Notes: generated by a model not told the origin, from the letters alone. Positions 8,310 to 17,125 are shown, counted from the stretch's first letter. The stretch: 47,344 nucleotides of DNA from Gammaproteobacteria bacterium (GCA_018812945.1 JAHJCM010000170.1:1-47344); one strand, 5' to 3'. Program-made: numbers and translations.

Positions 8310-9314
8310 TCAAAAATGGACAATTTGCCATGCATCCAGCACATGAAGAGTCACGCCATCGCGTTCTGAAAACATCTTTAACAATTCAAGGGATCTCGGG
8401 AAGTCATCCAGCAACTTGGGCATGGGTTTTAATGCGAGCGGCTCGCCCTGTTTCATCAAGGGTTGGGTAAAATCATCCCAGTGAATCAGGTACACATGCT
8501 TGGCTCCGGTACCGACCACCATTTCCCGCCAGTAATTCTCAATGTAGGCGTCGCTTAATTTACCCAAACCACCCATTCCCAAAAACACATGCTTCACCGC
8601 AATGCCTTTGTTTTGGCCTTCAACATAACCTGCGCTAGGCTGAACAAGCGCGAATGGCCCAGGCCCCAAGCGGGGGTGAGACACCACAAATGAATAGCTG
8701 ATTCCTTCTTTGAACTGCAAGGCATGGGCCGGAAGAAACACAGGTTTGGTGTTAAACCCACCCGTGAATCCGGTGGGCGCATGGGCAGATTGAATCAACT
8801 GAATATCAAACTCGCCCAACTTCACGCGGCCACTGCCCGTAAAAGCATCTATTTGTGTTGTCGGCACATCTTGCCCTTTGGCAATTTGCAGAGTCGATTC
8901 CGAACCCACCACCCGCGCGCCATATTGTTTCGCCAGAAAAGGAGCATCCAGGGAATGATCGTAATGCGAGTGAGCCACCACAATACCACTCAAGGCACTG
9001 GGCATATCCAGACGCTTGAACATCTCTGCGGCCACTGCGCCAACCTGGGTTTCATCAACGTTCAATCGGGAAAAAGCAACCTTGGACAACGGTTGTCGCG
9101 AGAAAAAACCATCGACCAGCCAGGTGCTCTGCCCATCGGTCCACGCCATGGACGAGGTTCCCAAAAACAAGGTTCGCACACTGCCGGCAGGGCCAGGTTT
9201 CAACGATTCAGGCAACTGGACAGCGGGATAAGACTTCAGCAGGAAAACCAGAGCGCCCAGCCCCAGTAAAACAATTGCCGACAATACATAAAAAGCGAAA
9301 CGCACAATGCGCAT
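8310..9314 (-). CDS. Membrane-anchored metallo-beta-lactamase-fold hydrolase (UlaG-like)
   Basis: The product is a 334-residue protein with an N-terminal uncleaved signal anchor (about residues 5-26) that would place the enzyme on the periplasmic face. The metal-binding signature HSHYDHSLDAP near residue 120 marks a metallo-beta-lactamase fold. GTSSMAWTDGQSTWLVDGF near 52 and IHWDDF near 275 resemble UlaG/NAPE-PLD-like members. The substrate is unknown, and nothing suggests antibiotic hydrolysis. The ATG at 9314 is preferred over the TTG four codons upstream. The P460 terminator lies just upstream, so the gene must have its own promoter, which I cannot identify. Confidence 0.8.
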   Translation of the reverse strand: MRIVRFAFYVLSAIVLLGLGALVFLLKSYPAVQLPESLKPGPAGSVRTLFLGTSSMAWTDGQSTWLVDGFFSRQPLSKVAFSRLNVDETQVGAVAAEMFKRLDMPSALSGIVVAHSHYDHSLDAPFLAKQYGARVVGSESTLQIAKGQDVPTTQIDAFTGSGRVKLGEFDIQLIQSAHAPTGFTGGFNTKPVFLPAHALQFKEGISYSFVVSHPRLGPGPFALVQPSAGYVEGQNKGIAVKHVFLGMGGLGKLSDAYIENYWREMVVGTGAKHVYLIHWDDFTQPLMKQGEPLALKPMPKLLDDFPRSLELLKMFSERDGVTLHVLDAWQIVHF

Positions 9315-9330
9315 GGAATACCCCAAACAA

Positions 9331-9358
9331 AAAAGCCACCCGGCCTTGGGTGGCTTTT
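9331..9358 (-). terminator. Rho-independent terminator of the cytochrome P460 gene
   Basis: An 11 bp perfect stem, AAAAGCCACCC/GGGTGGCTTTT, with a 6 nt loop lies 24 bases after the stop of the P460 gene. Read on the reverse strand, the GC-rich part (GCCACCC...GGGTGGC) is followed by TTTTTTG, a typical U-tract. It is the best terminator in the window. Confidence 0.88.
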
Positions 9359-9381
9359 ATTGTACGGAAATAGCCAGTGGT

Positions 9382-9963
9382 TTACTTGGTAACCAAAGCA
9401 GCCAGGTGGGCTTCTTCAACAGACATGGCTACTTTGCCAGCATGACCGTCCAGAATCTGGGCGCTCTTGCGTGTGTCAAAGTACTTGTCGTAGTGGAAAA
9501 TGTAGTCTTTGTCGGCCAGCGGCAGGTGGCAACCACGGCAGGTGGCGTAATCCACCTTGGCAGGCTGACCATTTGCGTCAAATGCGGCGTAAACCCAGTC
9601 ACCAGTCTTCATACCCTCTGGCGCAGTGCTGCCCCAGTTGTTGCCCTTGTACATGACAAACACTTTTTCCAGGCCAGCCTTGGTCATTTTGTCGCCAGTT
9701 TTGGTGGCTTTGTAAATTTCCATCACGCTCACAGTGCCGTTGGCAAAGGCTTCGCCTTTTTTGGCGGCTGCGCCAGTGGGGTTGATGTAAATGTCACGAA
9801 TGTGGCCAGTGGGCTTTTCGATTCCGGCCAGGAACACCGGCCAGGATTTGTAATCGGTGGGCTGGGCCAATTCACCGTCTTTCGGAGCTGGGCCAAACAT
9901 ACCGCCAGCCGCACAACCTGCCAGTACAACAGCTGCCGAAGCAGCAAGCATCAATTTTTTCAT
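9382..9963 (-). CDS. Cytochrome P460 family lipoprotein
   Basis: The product is a 193-residue predicted lipoprotein. The signal sequence ends in a lipobox (VVLAGC) with the cysteine near residue 16. The mature part has the cytochrome P460 layout: a beta-rich domain with WPVFLAGIEKPTGHIRDIYIN near 40, TGDWVYAAFD near 125, and one c-type heme site CRGCH near 143. Related P460 proteins bind a heme that is also cross-linked to a lysine, and some oxidise hydroxylamine or bind NO; the role here is unknown. The ORF track begins at 9987, but the ATG at 9963 has an AAGGGG ribosome binding site and begins the signal peptide. A strong terminator follows. Confidence 0.82.
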   Translation of the reverse strand: MKKLMLAASAAVVLAGCAAGGMFGPAPKDGELAQPTDYKSWPVFLAGIEKPTGHIRDIYINPTGAAAKKGEAFANGTVSVMEIYKATKTGDKMTKAGLEKVFVMYKGNNWGSTAPEGMKTGDWVYAAFDANGQPAKVDYATCRGCHLPLADKDYIFHYDKYFDTRKSAQILDGHAGKVAMSVEEAHLAALVTK

Positions 9964-10206
9964 TTTTTCCCCTTTTTGTTTGCGCAACAGTTGTTACCCG
10001 CTCAAACATAGCGCCAACCCTTGTTCTTCGCAACTGTTACGTCAAGTCAAACTCAGATGCAAGGGTTTACCCTAACACCCCCCTCCAAATGGACCAACTA
10101 ATTTTAGTAAGGCCTATTCCCGCTGCTTATCCATGAATTGTTTTCAGAATCAGATCCTTAATCTTGTTACATCCCCCTTGTGGCGGAAAAAATTTAACAA
10201 ACAACC

Positions 10207-10227
10207 GATTGAGACCCACGCTCAATC
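10207..10227. promoter_or_regulatory. Inverted repeat in the leader of the Cache-like gene
   Basis: GATTGAG-ACCCACG-CTCAATC is a perfect 7 bp inverted repeat with a 7 nt spacer, ending 16 bases before the ATG at 10244. It could be an operator or a hairpin near the ribosome binding site. It lies within the 280-base divergent gap 9964-10243, where I see no clear promoter hexamers. Confidence 0.35.
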
Positions 10228-10243
10228 CCATGGAGCACAACAC

Positions 10244-10795
10244 ATGAACCGATTCCAGCTTTTTGCAAAGGCCAGCTTGGCCACTTTCATTCTAGCCACT
10301 GGCAGCGCCGTATTTGCGGGCACCGCCAACGATGTACTGCCCGAAATCAAGGCAATCGCCGCGAAACCCGAGGTAATCGCTGCCGTCAAAGCCCAAAACG
10401 GAAAAGGACTGACACTGGACGCCATCAAGGCGATGGACAGCAAGTGGATCGCTGCATCAGGCGGTTTGCCAGAGGGAAAAGCCATGATGGAAAGCCCAGT
10501 GTCTAAAGCCCTGCTGGCTGCTGAAAAAGCCAAACCTTATTTCACCGAAACCATTCTGACCGACAACCAGGGAGCGAACGTAGCCATCAGTTCCATGACT
10601 TCCGATTACTGGCAGGGCGATGAGCCCAAGTTTGTAAAAGCATGGGCAGATGGCAAAGGCGATGACTACATTGCCCGTGCGAAAAAGGATGAAAGTTCCG
10701 GTGCGGTGGTTTCTCAGGTCTCGGTACCCGTGATGGAGGGCGGCAAAGCCATTGGCACTTTAACCATCGGCGTGAATCTTCAAGCCCTTCCATGA
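10244..10795 (+). CDS. Secreted Cache/PDC-like sensor protein
   Basis: The product is a 183-residue protein with a cleavable signal peptide ([15 protein letters not shown]..., cut after VFA near residue 24) and no other membrane segment. The mature part looks like a single Cache/PDC ligand-binding fold, usually the outer part of a chemoreceptor or kinase, here encoded alone. Marks of this family are [12 protein letters not shown] near 127 and the final strand [15 protein letters not shown]. It is a paralogue of the protein at 42297. A chemoreceptor gene starts only 10 bases later, which suggests that this protein binds a ligand in the periplasm and passes information to that receptor. The ATG at 10244 begins the signal peptide; the longer ORF from 10133 is unlikely to be translated. 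Confidence 0.75.
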   Translation: MNRFQLFAKASLATFILATGSAVFAGTANDVLPEIKAIAAKPEVIAAVKAQNGKGLTLDAIKAMDSKWIAASGGLPEGKAMMESPVSKALLAAEKAKPYFTETILTDNQGANVAISSMTSDYWQGDEPKFVKAWADGKGDDYIARAKKDESSGAVVSQVSVPVMEGGKAIGTLTIGVNLQALP

Positions 10796-10805
10796 GCAAG
10801 TAACC

Positions 10806-12452
10806 ATGTCCTCCTCTTTTATGAACAAGATCATCAATACCAGCCTGAATGTTCGGCTGGGTATTGTCATGGGCATACCCATTGCGGCCTTACTCGCCTT
10901 GAGTGTGTTTGCTGTTTATCAAATTCATGCCCTAAACCAGTTCAACCAGGAAAACACCGAAAAGCAGGTTTCCCTGCTAACGCAGGTGTCCAACTTGGGC
11001 AGTAAATCAGCATTGTTGGCGCGCGAAGCCCGCAATGTGATACTCGCTGATGAGCAGGAGCGGTTTGATTTGGCCAAATCACGCATGCTGGCGCTGGATG
11101 CTGAAATTGATTTGCTGGGCCAAAGCATGCAAGCCAGCGCGCCTGCTGGCGAAACCCGCAAGCTGATCGAAACCATCAACACCGACAATTCAGCCTTGCA
11201 CACGGTGTACCAAAAAGTGATTGAACAATCCGAGTTGGGTGAAGTACAGGCTGCCACCTTGATACTGCTGGGCGAAGGAGACCCCCTGGAACAGCAGATT
11301 GACAACACCATGAATGCCTTGAACTCAAACGTGAAAAGCACCATGGAAGCCGCAGCGGTCCGAGGCGATTCCGTGTTCCAGAATGCCCTGATTACCATAG
11401 GAATTGTGTGTATCGCCATTGTGCTGTTGTGCGGTATTACGGTTGGCATTGTGGCTTCGTCGCTTCGCAAGCAAATTGGTGGCGAACCCGCCAAGGCGCT
11501 CAATGTTGTGGCTACCATGGCGCAAGGTAACCTGACTCAGTCTGTTCCGAAATGCGAAAGTGGCTCGCTAATGGACGGCATGCAACAGTTGCAAGTGCGT
11601 TTGCGGGAAATCATCAAGCAGGTGTCACAGGCCTGCGGCACTTTCAAAACCGCTTCAAGCGAACTCGTGAACGTGGCGTCGGGTTTGTCAGGTTCTGCTG
11701 AAAAACAGGCCGACAGTTCCAACGCCACTGCAGTCAGCGTGGAACAAATGAGCGCCAGCGCCAAGTCCATTTCTGATTACGCCCACAAAACCGAAGTGCA
11801 GGCCAAACTGTCGGCAGACACAGCCAAAAACGGCATGAAACTTATGCAGGCACTGCAGGGCAAAATGAATGACATGGCAGGTCAAATGCAAACCACCACT
11901 CAGGAAATTGCTGGGCTTGTAGAACGCTCTGACCGAATCAACGGTATCGTGTCGGTGATTCAGGGAATTGCCCAGCAAACCAACCTGCTGGCTTTGAATG
12001 CTGCCATTGAAGCCGCTCGCGCTGGTGAGCAAGGGCGTGGCTTCGCAGTGGTAGCCGATGAAGTACGTAACCTGGCACAGAACACCGCCACGGCCACTGA
12101 TGAAATTCGTACCTTGATCGGTGAAATTTGCACCTACTCAGAACGTTCCAACAAATCGGTGGAACAAGCGGGCGAGCACATGAGCGAAAACATGCAGTAT
12201 GCCGACAAGCTTATGGGTGGTCTTCAGGAAATTGTTCAACACTTCGAGCAATCCGTTGAATATGCGCTGGCTGTGGCCAATTCCACCAAAGAGCAGGAGG
12301 CCGCCAGCATGGATATTTCCGAGCGGGTGAGCGATATTTCAGCATTGTCGGAACAACTAAAAATGGCCAGCATGCAACTGGAGGGGCAATCCCGCCAGGT
12401 GGAAAGCATGTCGGAAGATTTGCAGCGCGCTGTGTCTTACTTCAAAACTTAA
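10806..12452 (+). CDS. Methyl-accepting chemotaxis protein
   Basis: This is an inner-membrane chemoreceptor of 548 residues that controls CheA activity. Helix TM1 (about 22-42) and TM2 (about 195-218) enclose a periplasmic four-helix-bundle-like domain of about 150 residues. A HAMP-like linker follows, then a long coiled-coil signalling domain with the conserved hairpin [20 protein letters not shown] near residue 390 and [15 protein letters not shown] after it. There is no C-terminal CheR-binding pentapeptide. The gene is 10 bases downstream of the secreted Cache-like gene and is very likely cotranscribed. No che genes are in the window. An ATG at 10821 is an alternative start. Confidence 0.94.
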   Translation: MSSSFMNKIINTSLNVRLGIVMGIPIAALLALSVFAVYQIHALNQFNQENTEKQVSLLTQVSNLGSKSALLAREARNVILADEQERFDLAKSRMLALDAEIDLLGQSMQASAPAGETRKLIETINTDNSALHTVYQKVIEQSELGEVQAATLILLGEGDPLEQQIDNTMNALNSNVKSTMEAAAVRGDSVFQNALITIGIVCIAIVLLCGITVGIVASSLRKQIGGEPAKALNVVATMAQGNLTQSVPKCESGSLMDGMQQLQVRLREIIKQVSQACGTFKTASSELVNVASGLSGSAEKQADSSNATAVSVEQMSASAKSISDYAHKTEVQAKLSADTAKNGMKLMQALQGKMNDMAGQMQTTTQEIAGLVERSDRINGIVSVIQGIAQQTNLLALNAAIEAARAGEQGRGFAVVADEVRNLAQNTATATDEIRTLIGEICTYSERSNKSVEQAGEHMSENMQYADKLMGGLQEIVQHFEQSVEYALAVANSTKEQEAASMDISERVSDISALSEQLKMASMQLEGQSRQVESMSEDLQRAVSYFKT

Positions 12453-12461
12453 AGGGCTGCA

Positions 12462-12498
12462 CTTCAGTGTGACAAATCAGTGAATCGTCACACTGAAG
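12462..12498. repeat. Perfect 12 bp inverted repeat after the chemoreceptor gene
   Basis: CTTCAGTGTGAC (12462-12473) and GTCACACTGAAG (12487-12498) are perfect reverse complements with a 13 nt spacer. The element starts 10 bases after the chemoreceptor stop and 71 bases before the PhoX-like gene. No T-run follows, so a simple terminator is doubtful; an operator for the phosphatase gene or an mRNA-stabilising hairpin are options. Confidence 0.6.
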
Positions 12499-12568
12499 AT
12501 TGCTTCGGAAACCAAAACTCAGTATGGCAGGTATCACAGGTTGATGTTGTTCAATCTGGATGTGCGCC

Positions 12569-13957
12569 ATGCCGTTTTCACCTGCCTTGCTTCCCAATAC
12601 CCGCCGACGCAATCTACTTAAAACCTTCTTGTACGGAGCCAGTGCCAGCACCCTTCCCTGGCTTACCGGTTGCGGCAGTGACAATCCCCCAGGTTCCGCC
12701 AGTGGCCGGGTTGGTGCCTCAGAGACCAACAGGTTTGGCGGCACAGCACTAAACAACAACCAGTTTCGATTCCGAAACATTGGCCCGTTGGGCGATCCTG
12801 ATGCCAACGGCGTGCGTACTGCCGCTGGTTTTTCCACCCGGGTAGTGGCCGTTAGCAACCTGCCGCCTGTTTCAGGCGCGACACCTTGGCATATTTTCAA
12901 TGACGGTGGCGGTGTGGTGCCCCGTGAAGATGGTGGCTGGATTTATTGTTCAAACAGCGAGATTCCAGGCTTCGGCACACTTGGTTTCACCGTACCTGAA
13001 CTGGCACCTGTTGGAAATTTGCTCGAAACATTCAGCCCCGGACTGGGCGGCGCAAGCGCCCTTGTGTTTGGCCCCGATGGCACGATTGAGGACAGCTATC
13101 GAATATTACAAAACACTACTTTTAATTGTGCTGGCGTAATAACACCCTGGAGAACCTGGCTCAGCTGCGAGGAAATCCCTACCGGTTTGGTGTGGGAATG
13201 CGACCCGTTTGGCATTCAGGCTGCGCGGCCTTTGCCCGCCCTGGGCGTGTTCAGCCATGAAGCAGTGGCCATCGACAGCGAACGTCGTGTGTTTTACATG
13301 ACTGAGGACATGCCGGATGGGCGCTTTTACCGCTGGGTTCCCACCGCAGGCGATTGGCCCGCTGGTGCCGAGCGCGCCAACATGAACCAGGGGCTGCTGC
13401 AAGTATTGAAAGTGGAGGGCGATGTGGCCGATGCATTGAATGGCCCCGTTCGCTACAGCTGGGTGAACGCAGCCAACCCAAATGCACCGCAAACCGAGAA
13501 CCGCCTGCCCGACACTGCTGTGTTCGACGGTGGCGAGGGTGTGTGGTACCAGAATGACCGCGTGTTTTTTGCGACCAAAGGTGATGACCGCTTGTGGATG
13601 TTGAACACCACGGCACAAACCATTGAGGTGGTTTACGAGATGGCCACCGCCACCGCACCCAACAACATTCTTTCTGGCGTTGACAACATCACCATGACGC
13701 CATTTGGTGAAGTGTTGGTAGCAGAAGATGGTGGCAGCATGCAAGTGGTGGTGGTGTACCCGGATGGTGTGTTGGTGCCCTTGCTGCAAATTGTTGGCCA
13801 GGATCAGTCGGAAATCGCGGGCATTGCGTTCAGCCCGGATGGCAAACGCATGTACTTCACCAGCGACCGCGGAGGCCCCAACGGGCAAGGTGGCTATGGC
13901 CTTGGATTGGGCATGCTCTATGAACTGATGATTCCCGACACACTGCCCAACGCATAA
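12569..13957 (+). CDS. PhoX-like alkaline phosphatase (DUF839), Tat-exported
   Basis: This 462-residue protein resembles PhoX, a calcium- and iron-dependent alkaline phosphatase that frees phosphate from organic esters outside the inner membrane. The Tat-type signal has TRRRNLLKTFLYG and ends in WLTGCGSDN, a plausible lipobox, so it may be a lipoprotein. PhoX marks are NCAGVITPWRTWLSCEE near residue 190, FSHEAVAIDSERRVFYMTED near 230, DNITMTPFGEVLVAEDGG near 375 and EIAGIAFSPDGKRMYFTSD near 410. An ATG at 12560 is an alternative start, and no strong ribosome binding site is visible at either. A PhoD-type gene follows after 35 bases, which supports a phosphate-scavenging role. A convincing Pho box was not found. 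Confidence 0.82.
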   Translation: MPFSPALLPNTRRRNLLKTFLYGASASTLPWLTGCGSDNPPGSASGRVGASETNRFGGTALNNNQFRFRNIGPLGDPDANGVRTAAGFSTRVVAVSNLPPVSGATPWHIFNDGGGVVPREDGGWIYCSNSEIPGFGTLGFTVPELAPVGNLLETFSPGLGGASALVFGPDGTIEDSYRILQNTTFNCAGVITPWRTWLSCEEIPTGLVWECDPFGIQAARPLPALGVFSHEAVAIDSERRVFYMTEDMPDGRFYRWVPTAGDWPAGAERANMNQGLLQVLKVEGDVADALNGPVRYSWVNAANPNAPQTENRLPDTAVFDGGEGVWYQNDRVFFATKGDDRLWMLNTTAQTIEVVYEMATATAPNNILSGVDNITMTPFGEVLVAEDGGSMQVVVVYPDGVLVPLLQIVGQDQSEIAGIAFSPDGKRMYFTSDRGGPNGQGGYGLGLGMLYELMIPDTLPNA

Positions 13958-13992
13958 GCAACATACACACAAAACTTTCAGGAATACCCACC

Positions 13993-15732
13993 ATGTCAGG
14001 TCCACGCCGCAAACGCAGTCGAATTCAAAAACGCCCGGGCATCACGCGCCGCTCATTCCTGAAAGGTTTGGGCATTGGCACAGCTGGAGTCACCGGTCTA
14101 AGCCTGTTGCAGGGTTGCGGCAGCGACAACAACAGCGGCCTGACCGATGGGCGCACCAGTCCCAATGAGGAAACACCTACGCAGAATGTGCAGTTTTTGC
14201 ACAGCGTGGCCAGTGGAGACCCGGCTTTTGACAGCGTGGTGCTGTGGACCCGAATTACCCCGGAGAACACCAACCGCACCGTGGCGGGACGACTCGATGT
14301 ATTCAAGGATGAAGCGCTGACCATGTTTGTGAAGTCGATGGACTTTCAAACCACTGCCGCGCAAGACTTCACAGTGAAGCTGATTTGCGATGGGCTGGAA
14401 CAGGACACCGTTTATTTCTACCAATTCCGCAGCAACGGAAAAACAAGCCCGCTGGGCCGCACCCGCACAACGCCCGCCGCTGGCAACAAGCGCCCCCTGA
14501 ATTTTGGCGTGGTTAGCTGCTCCAGCCTGGCCCATGGCTTTTTCAATGCCTATGCCAAACTGGCCGAGCGCGACGACATCGACGCCATTATTCACCTGGG
14601 CGACTACATTTACGAGTATGGCAACGGCCAGTACGGCAATGTCCGCGAGTATGAACCGGCGACGGAAATTATCACTCTATCCGACTATCGCACCCGTCAC
14701 GCCCAATACAAGCGAGACGAAGACCTGCAAAAGCTTCACGAGCGCTTCCCGTTCATCACCATTTGGGACGACCACGAATCCACCAACAACTCCTATCGCG
14801 ACGGCGCAGAAAATCACACCGAGGGTGCAGAAGGTGTGTGGGAAGAACGCAAGGGTTTTGCACAACGCGCCTACGATGAATGGATGCCGATTCGCCTCCC
14901 GGAGCCTGGTAACCGCGCCAAGATTTTCCGCCGGGTGCAGTTTGGTGACATGGTCGACATGTTCATGCTCGACACGCGCCTGTTTGACCGCGACATTGAA
15001 GCCGCCACTCCAGTAAATCCCACCGACGGCGTGGCCAGCCAGCCCGACCGCACCATGATCGGTGAAGAACAATACAACTTCTTGATCAACGGCATGCGCG
15101 CATCGCAAGCACAGTGGAAGCTGATTGGCAACCAGGTGGTGTTTCACCAGTGGATCATCAAACCCGGTTTGAACAACCCCGCACCTGCGCAATTGGGCGA
15201 GTTGCTTGCGCCGTCGGGCCTGAATGGCGACGCCTGGGATGGTTACAGTGCCGAGCGCCAGCGCATCATCAATGCTATGCGCGGTGATGATGGTGGCGAT
15301 CCCATCAACAACGTGGTGATTTTGACCGGCGATGTGCACACCGCCTGGGTGGCCGACATCACGGATAACCCCAACCAGCCGATTGATGCGGTGGGCGGCT
15401 ACAATCCGATTACCGGGCAAGGCAGTGTGGCCACTGAATTTGTGGTGACCTCCGTCACATCGCCAGGCCTTGACCTGCCCAATCAGATCATTGAAGCCAT
15501 TCGCCTGACCAGCCCGCACATTAAACACGTGAACGTGACCGAACGCGGTTACAGTGTTCTGCGCGTGGCCGAGGACAAAACCACCTGCGAATACTGGGCA
15601 GTCAGCACCATCCTGGAACGCGGTGGTTCAGAAAGCCTGTCCGCCACATTCGAGGTGGCCGATGGCGCAAACCGCATTACCCCACAGGGCATCTACCCAG
15701 TGGATGTCGTCACAGGCCTGTTGGGTGTTTAA
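13993..15732 (+). CDS. phoD: PhoD-like alkaline phosphatase, Tat-exported
   Basis: This 579-residue metallophosphatase of the PhoD family hydrolyses phosphate mono- or diesters outside the cytoplasm. The Tat signal shows TRRSFLKGLGIGTAG and ends in LLQGCGSDNNSG, resembling a lipobox. A PhoD_N beta domain spans about residues 55-165 (VASGDPAFDSVVLWTRI). The catalytic domain begins at FGVVSCSSL near 172, with HLGDYIYEYG near 200, the metal-binding WDDHESTNNSY near 258, and NVVILTGDVHTAWVAD near 440. Its signal and first mature residues resemble those of the preceding PhoX-like protein, so both are likely held at the same place. They probably form a two-gene operon. Confidence 0.88.
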   Translation: MSGPRRKRSRIQKRPGITRRSFLKGLGIGTAGVTGLSLLQGCGSDNNSGLTDGRTSPNEETPTQNVQFLHSVASGDPAFDSVVLWTRITPENTNRTVAGRLDVFKDEALTMFVKSMDFQTTAAQDFTVKLICDGLEQDTVYFYQFRSNGKTSPLGRTRTTPAAGNKRPLNFGVVSCSSLAHGFFNAYAKLAERDDIDAIIHLGDYIYEYGNGQYGNVREYEPATEIITLSDYRTRHAQYKRDEDLQKLHERFPFITIWDDHESTNNSYRDGAENHTEGAEGVWEERKGFAQRAYDEWMPIRLPEPGNRAKIFRRVQFGDMVDMFMLDTRLFDRDIEAATPVNPTDGVASQPDRTMIGEEQYNFLINGMRASQAQWKLIGNQVVFHQWIIKPGLNNPAPAQLGELLAPSGLNGDAWDGYSAERQRIINAMRGDDGGDPINNVVILTGDVHTAWVADITDNPNQPIDAVGGYNPITGQGSVATEFVVTSVTSPGLDLPNQIIEAIRLTSPHIKHVNVTERGYSVLRVAEDKTTCEYWAVSTILERGGSESLSATFEVADGANRITPQGIYPVDVVTGLLGV

Positions 15733-15792
15733 AGGTTTCTAGGGTAAGATCCGGGCTGTTTCGTTGTCCATCAACCGAGTCCGGATCCCCAA

Positions 15793-16710
15793 GTGCCTCT
15801 GTCAAAAATCCTCCCAGCCCCAGTCATTGGCATACTCACTGTTGCCCTAATGAGCCTATGTATTACCTTCTGGTTCATCGTGATGTTCCCATTTATCCTG
15901 TTGCGCCTTGTGCCGGTGTACAGGCTGCAACGCTTGGCGTCGAACTGCTGTGTGCAAATTGCAACCTGGTGGGTAGGCTCGGACAAGCAACTTTACAAAC
16001 TGCTGCACGGTCAACAGGGGCAAGTTGAAATTCACGGCGACTTCAAACCGCACAGCAGTTATCTGGTGATCAGCAACCACACTGCCTGGGCCGACATTGT
16101 GGTCTTGTTCGATGTGCTGCATGGCCATGCGCCTTTTGGCCGGTTTTTTCTGAAGAAAGAACTGATTTGGGTTCCCATTGTGGGCGTGGTGTGCTGGGCC
16201 ATGGATTTCCCCTTCATGAAGCGCCACAGCCGTGCTGCCATTGCACGCAACCCGGTGCTGGCCAGCCAAGACCTGGAAACCACCCGCAAAGCCTGCGAGG
16301 TATACAAGGAAAGCCCGGTCACCGTGATCAACTTTCTGGAAGGTACACGATTTACCCCGGCCAAAAAAGCCAAAACCAAATCGCCCTACACCCACCTGCT
16401 GGGCCCCAAGTACGGTGGCTTGTCAGCTTCGCTAAACGCCATGGGCGAGCAATTTGAAGGCATGGTCAATGTGACCATCGCCTATGGCCCCAGCCACGGC
16501 AACATCACGTGGAGCTGGCTGTGTGGGAAGCAACCCAATATGCAGGTACATGTTGAAATTCTGCCCATTCCTGCCGACATGATCGCAGGCGACTTTCGCA
16601 ACGACCTGGAATTCAAGAACCGGTTTAAAACCTGGATTGGCAACATCTGGACCCTGAAAGACGAACGCCTCGCGGAGATGCGCCGCAAAGCCGGACACAC
16701 TTCACCGTGA
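15793..16710 (+). CDS. PlsC-type acyltransferase (YihG-like)
   Basis: This 305-residue inner-membrane enzyme belongs to the 1-acylglycerol-3-phosphate acyltransferase family, which adds an acyl chain to a lysophospholipid. A hydrophobic helix lies at about residues 12-38. The catalytic motif appears as SNHTAWADI (NHxxxxD) near 95, and FLEGTRFTPAK near 180 is the conserved substrate-binding motif. It looks closest to the YihG/LCLAT branch, which acts in phospholipid remodelling rather than main synthesis. The start is a GTG at 15793, 60 bases after phoD, so it may share that transcript, although a functional link to phosphatases is not evident. Confidence 0.83.
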   Translation: MPLSKILPAPVIGILTVALMSLCITFWFIVMFPFILLRLVPVYRLQRLASNCCVQIATWWVGSDKQLYKLLHGQQGQVEIHGDFKPHSSYLVISNHTAWADIVVLFDVLHGHAPFGRFFLKKELIWVPIVGVVCWAMDFPFMKRHSRAAIARNPVLASQDLETTRKACEVYKESPVTVINFLEGTRFTPAKKAKTKSPYTHLLGPKYGGLSASLNAMGEQFEGMVNVTIAYGPSHGNITWSWLCGKQPNMQVHVEILPIPADMIAGDFRNDLEFKNRFKTWIGNIWTLKDERLAEMRRKAGHTSP

Positions 16711-16780
16711 ACCACACCAGCACCGGCTTGACAGGTTTGTTAAACTACTCGAATTGCAGTCAAACGAAGTGATCTCCCCA

Positions 16781-17125
16781 ATGCGCACCCGCTGGTTCCA
16801 ACACATGCTGATCGCGCTGGCCGTGCTGGCTACGCAATGGGCAGGGCTCGCCCACGGCATAGAGCACCGGGACAGGCTGCAAGCAGAATCGCACGGCCAC
16901 GCACACAGTCACAATAGCAAACACGCTGCCGCCAGCGATTTACTGCATTCCTGCCTGCTGTTCGATGGCCTTGCCACCGCACAGGCTGCGGTTTCCAACC
17001 CACCCTCCAGCTGCGCATCGCCACTGCTGGCCCAACTGGGCATTCAAAGCAGTGCGGTCGCAGCGCCCAGAAATACCCTGTTCGCGCAACGGGTGCGGGT
17101 GCGCGACCCACCCAGTTTTTCCTGA
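16781..17125 (+). CDS. Small His-rich secreted protein, DUF2946-like
   Basis: The product is a 114-residue protein with an N-terminal hydrophobic segment (HMLIALAVLATQWAGLAHG) that looks like a signal peptide. A histidine cluster follows (ESHGHAHSHNSKH near residue 45) and then HSCLLFDGLATAQAA, which resembles DUF2946 proteins often coded beside copper or zinc uptake genes. The His cluster suggests metal binding in the periplasm. The ATG at 16781 is preferred to the upstream TTG at 16754. A TonB-dependent receptor gene follows after 93 bases. A TTGACA at 16728-16733 could be a -35 element, but no good -10 sits at the right distance. Confidence 0.6.
   Translation: MRTRWFQHMLIALAVLATQWAGLAHGIEHRDRLQAESHGHAHSHNSKHAAASDLLHSCLLFDGLATAQAAVSNPPSSCASPLLAQLGIQSSAVAAPRNTLFAQRVRVRDPPSFS

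Noticed and set aside
8310-9314. Antibiotic resistance role for the metallo-beta-lactamase-fold protein
   Set aside because: The fold is shared by many hydrolases, and the sequence resembles UlaG/NAPE-PLD-like members rather than true beta-lactamases.
9307-10011. Forward ORF of 234 residues opposite the P460 gene
   Set aside because: It runs antisense through a well-supported lipoprotein gene and its terminator, and its translation shows no family pattern.
10016-10067. AACCCTTG and CAAGGGTT as a regulatory inverted repeat in the P460-Cache gap
   Set aside because: The arms match perfectly but are separated by 36 bases, and such an 8 bp pair can occur by chance in a 280-base gap.
12466-12494. 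CRP/FNR-type site from TGTGAC...GTCACA
   Set aside because: The half-sites are about 15 bases apart, while CRP-type sites need about six.
12462-12500. Possible Pho box (PhoB site) ahead of the PhoX-like gene
   Set aside because: Only one half (TTGTCAC on the reverse strand) resembles the 7-base repeat; the second half matches at about four of seven positions and the orientation is wrong for the gene. The perfect inverted repeat explains the sequence better.
13106-14005. Reverse ORF of 299 residues opposite the PhoX-like gene
   Set aside because: The forward frame has conserved PhoX motifs through the same bases; the His-rich reverse product is typical of an antisense shadow.
14677-15528. 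Reverse ORF of 283 residues opposite phoD
   Set aside because: It lies wholly inside a clear PhoD gene and has no motif of its own.
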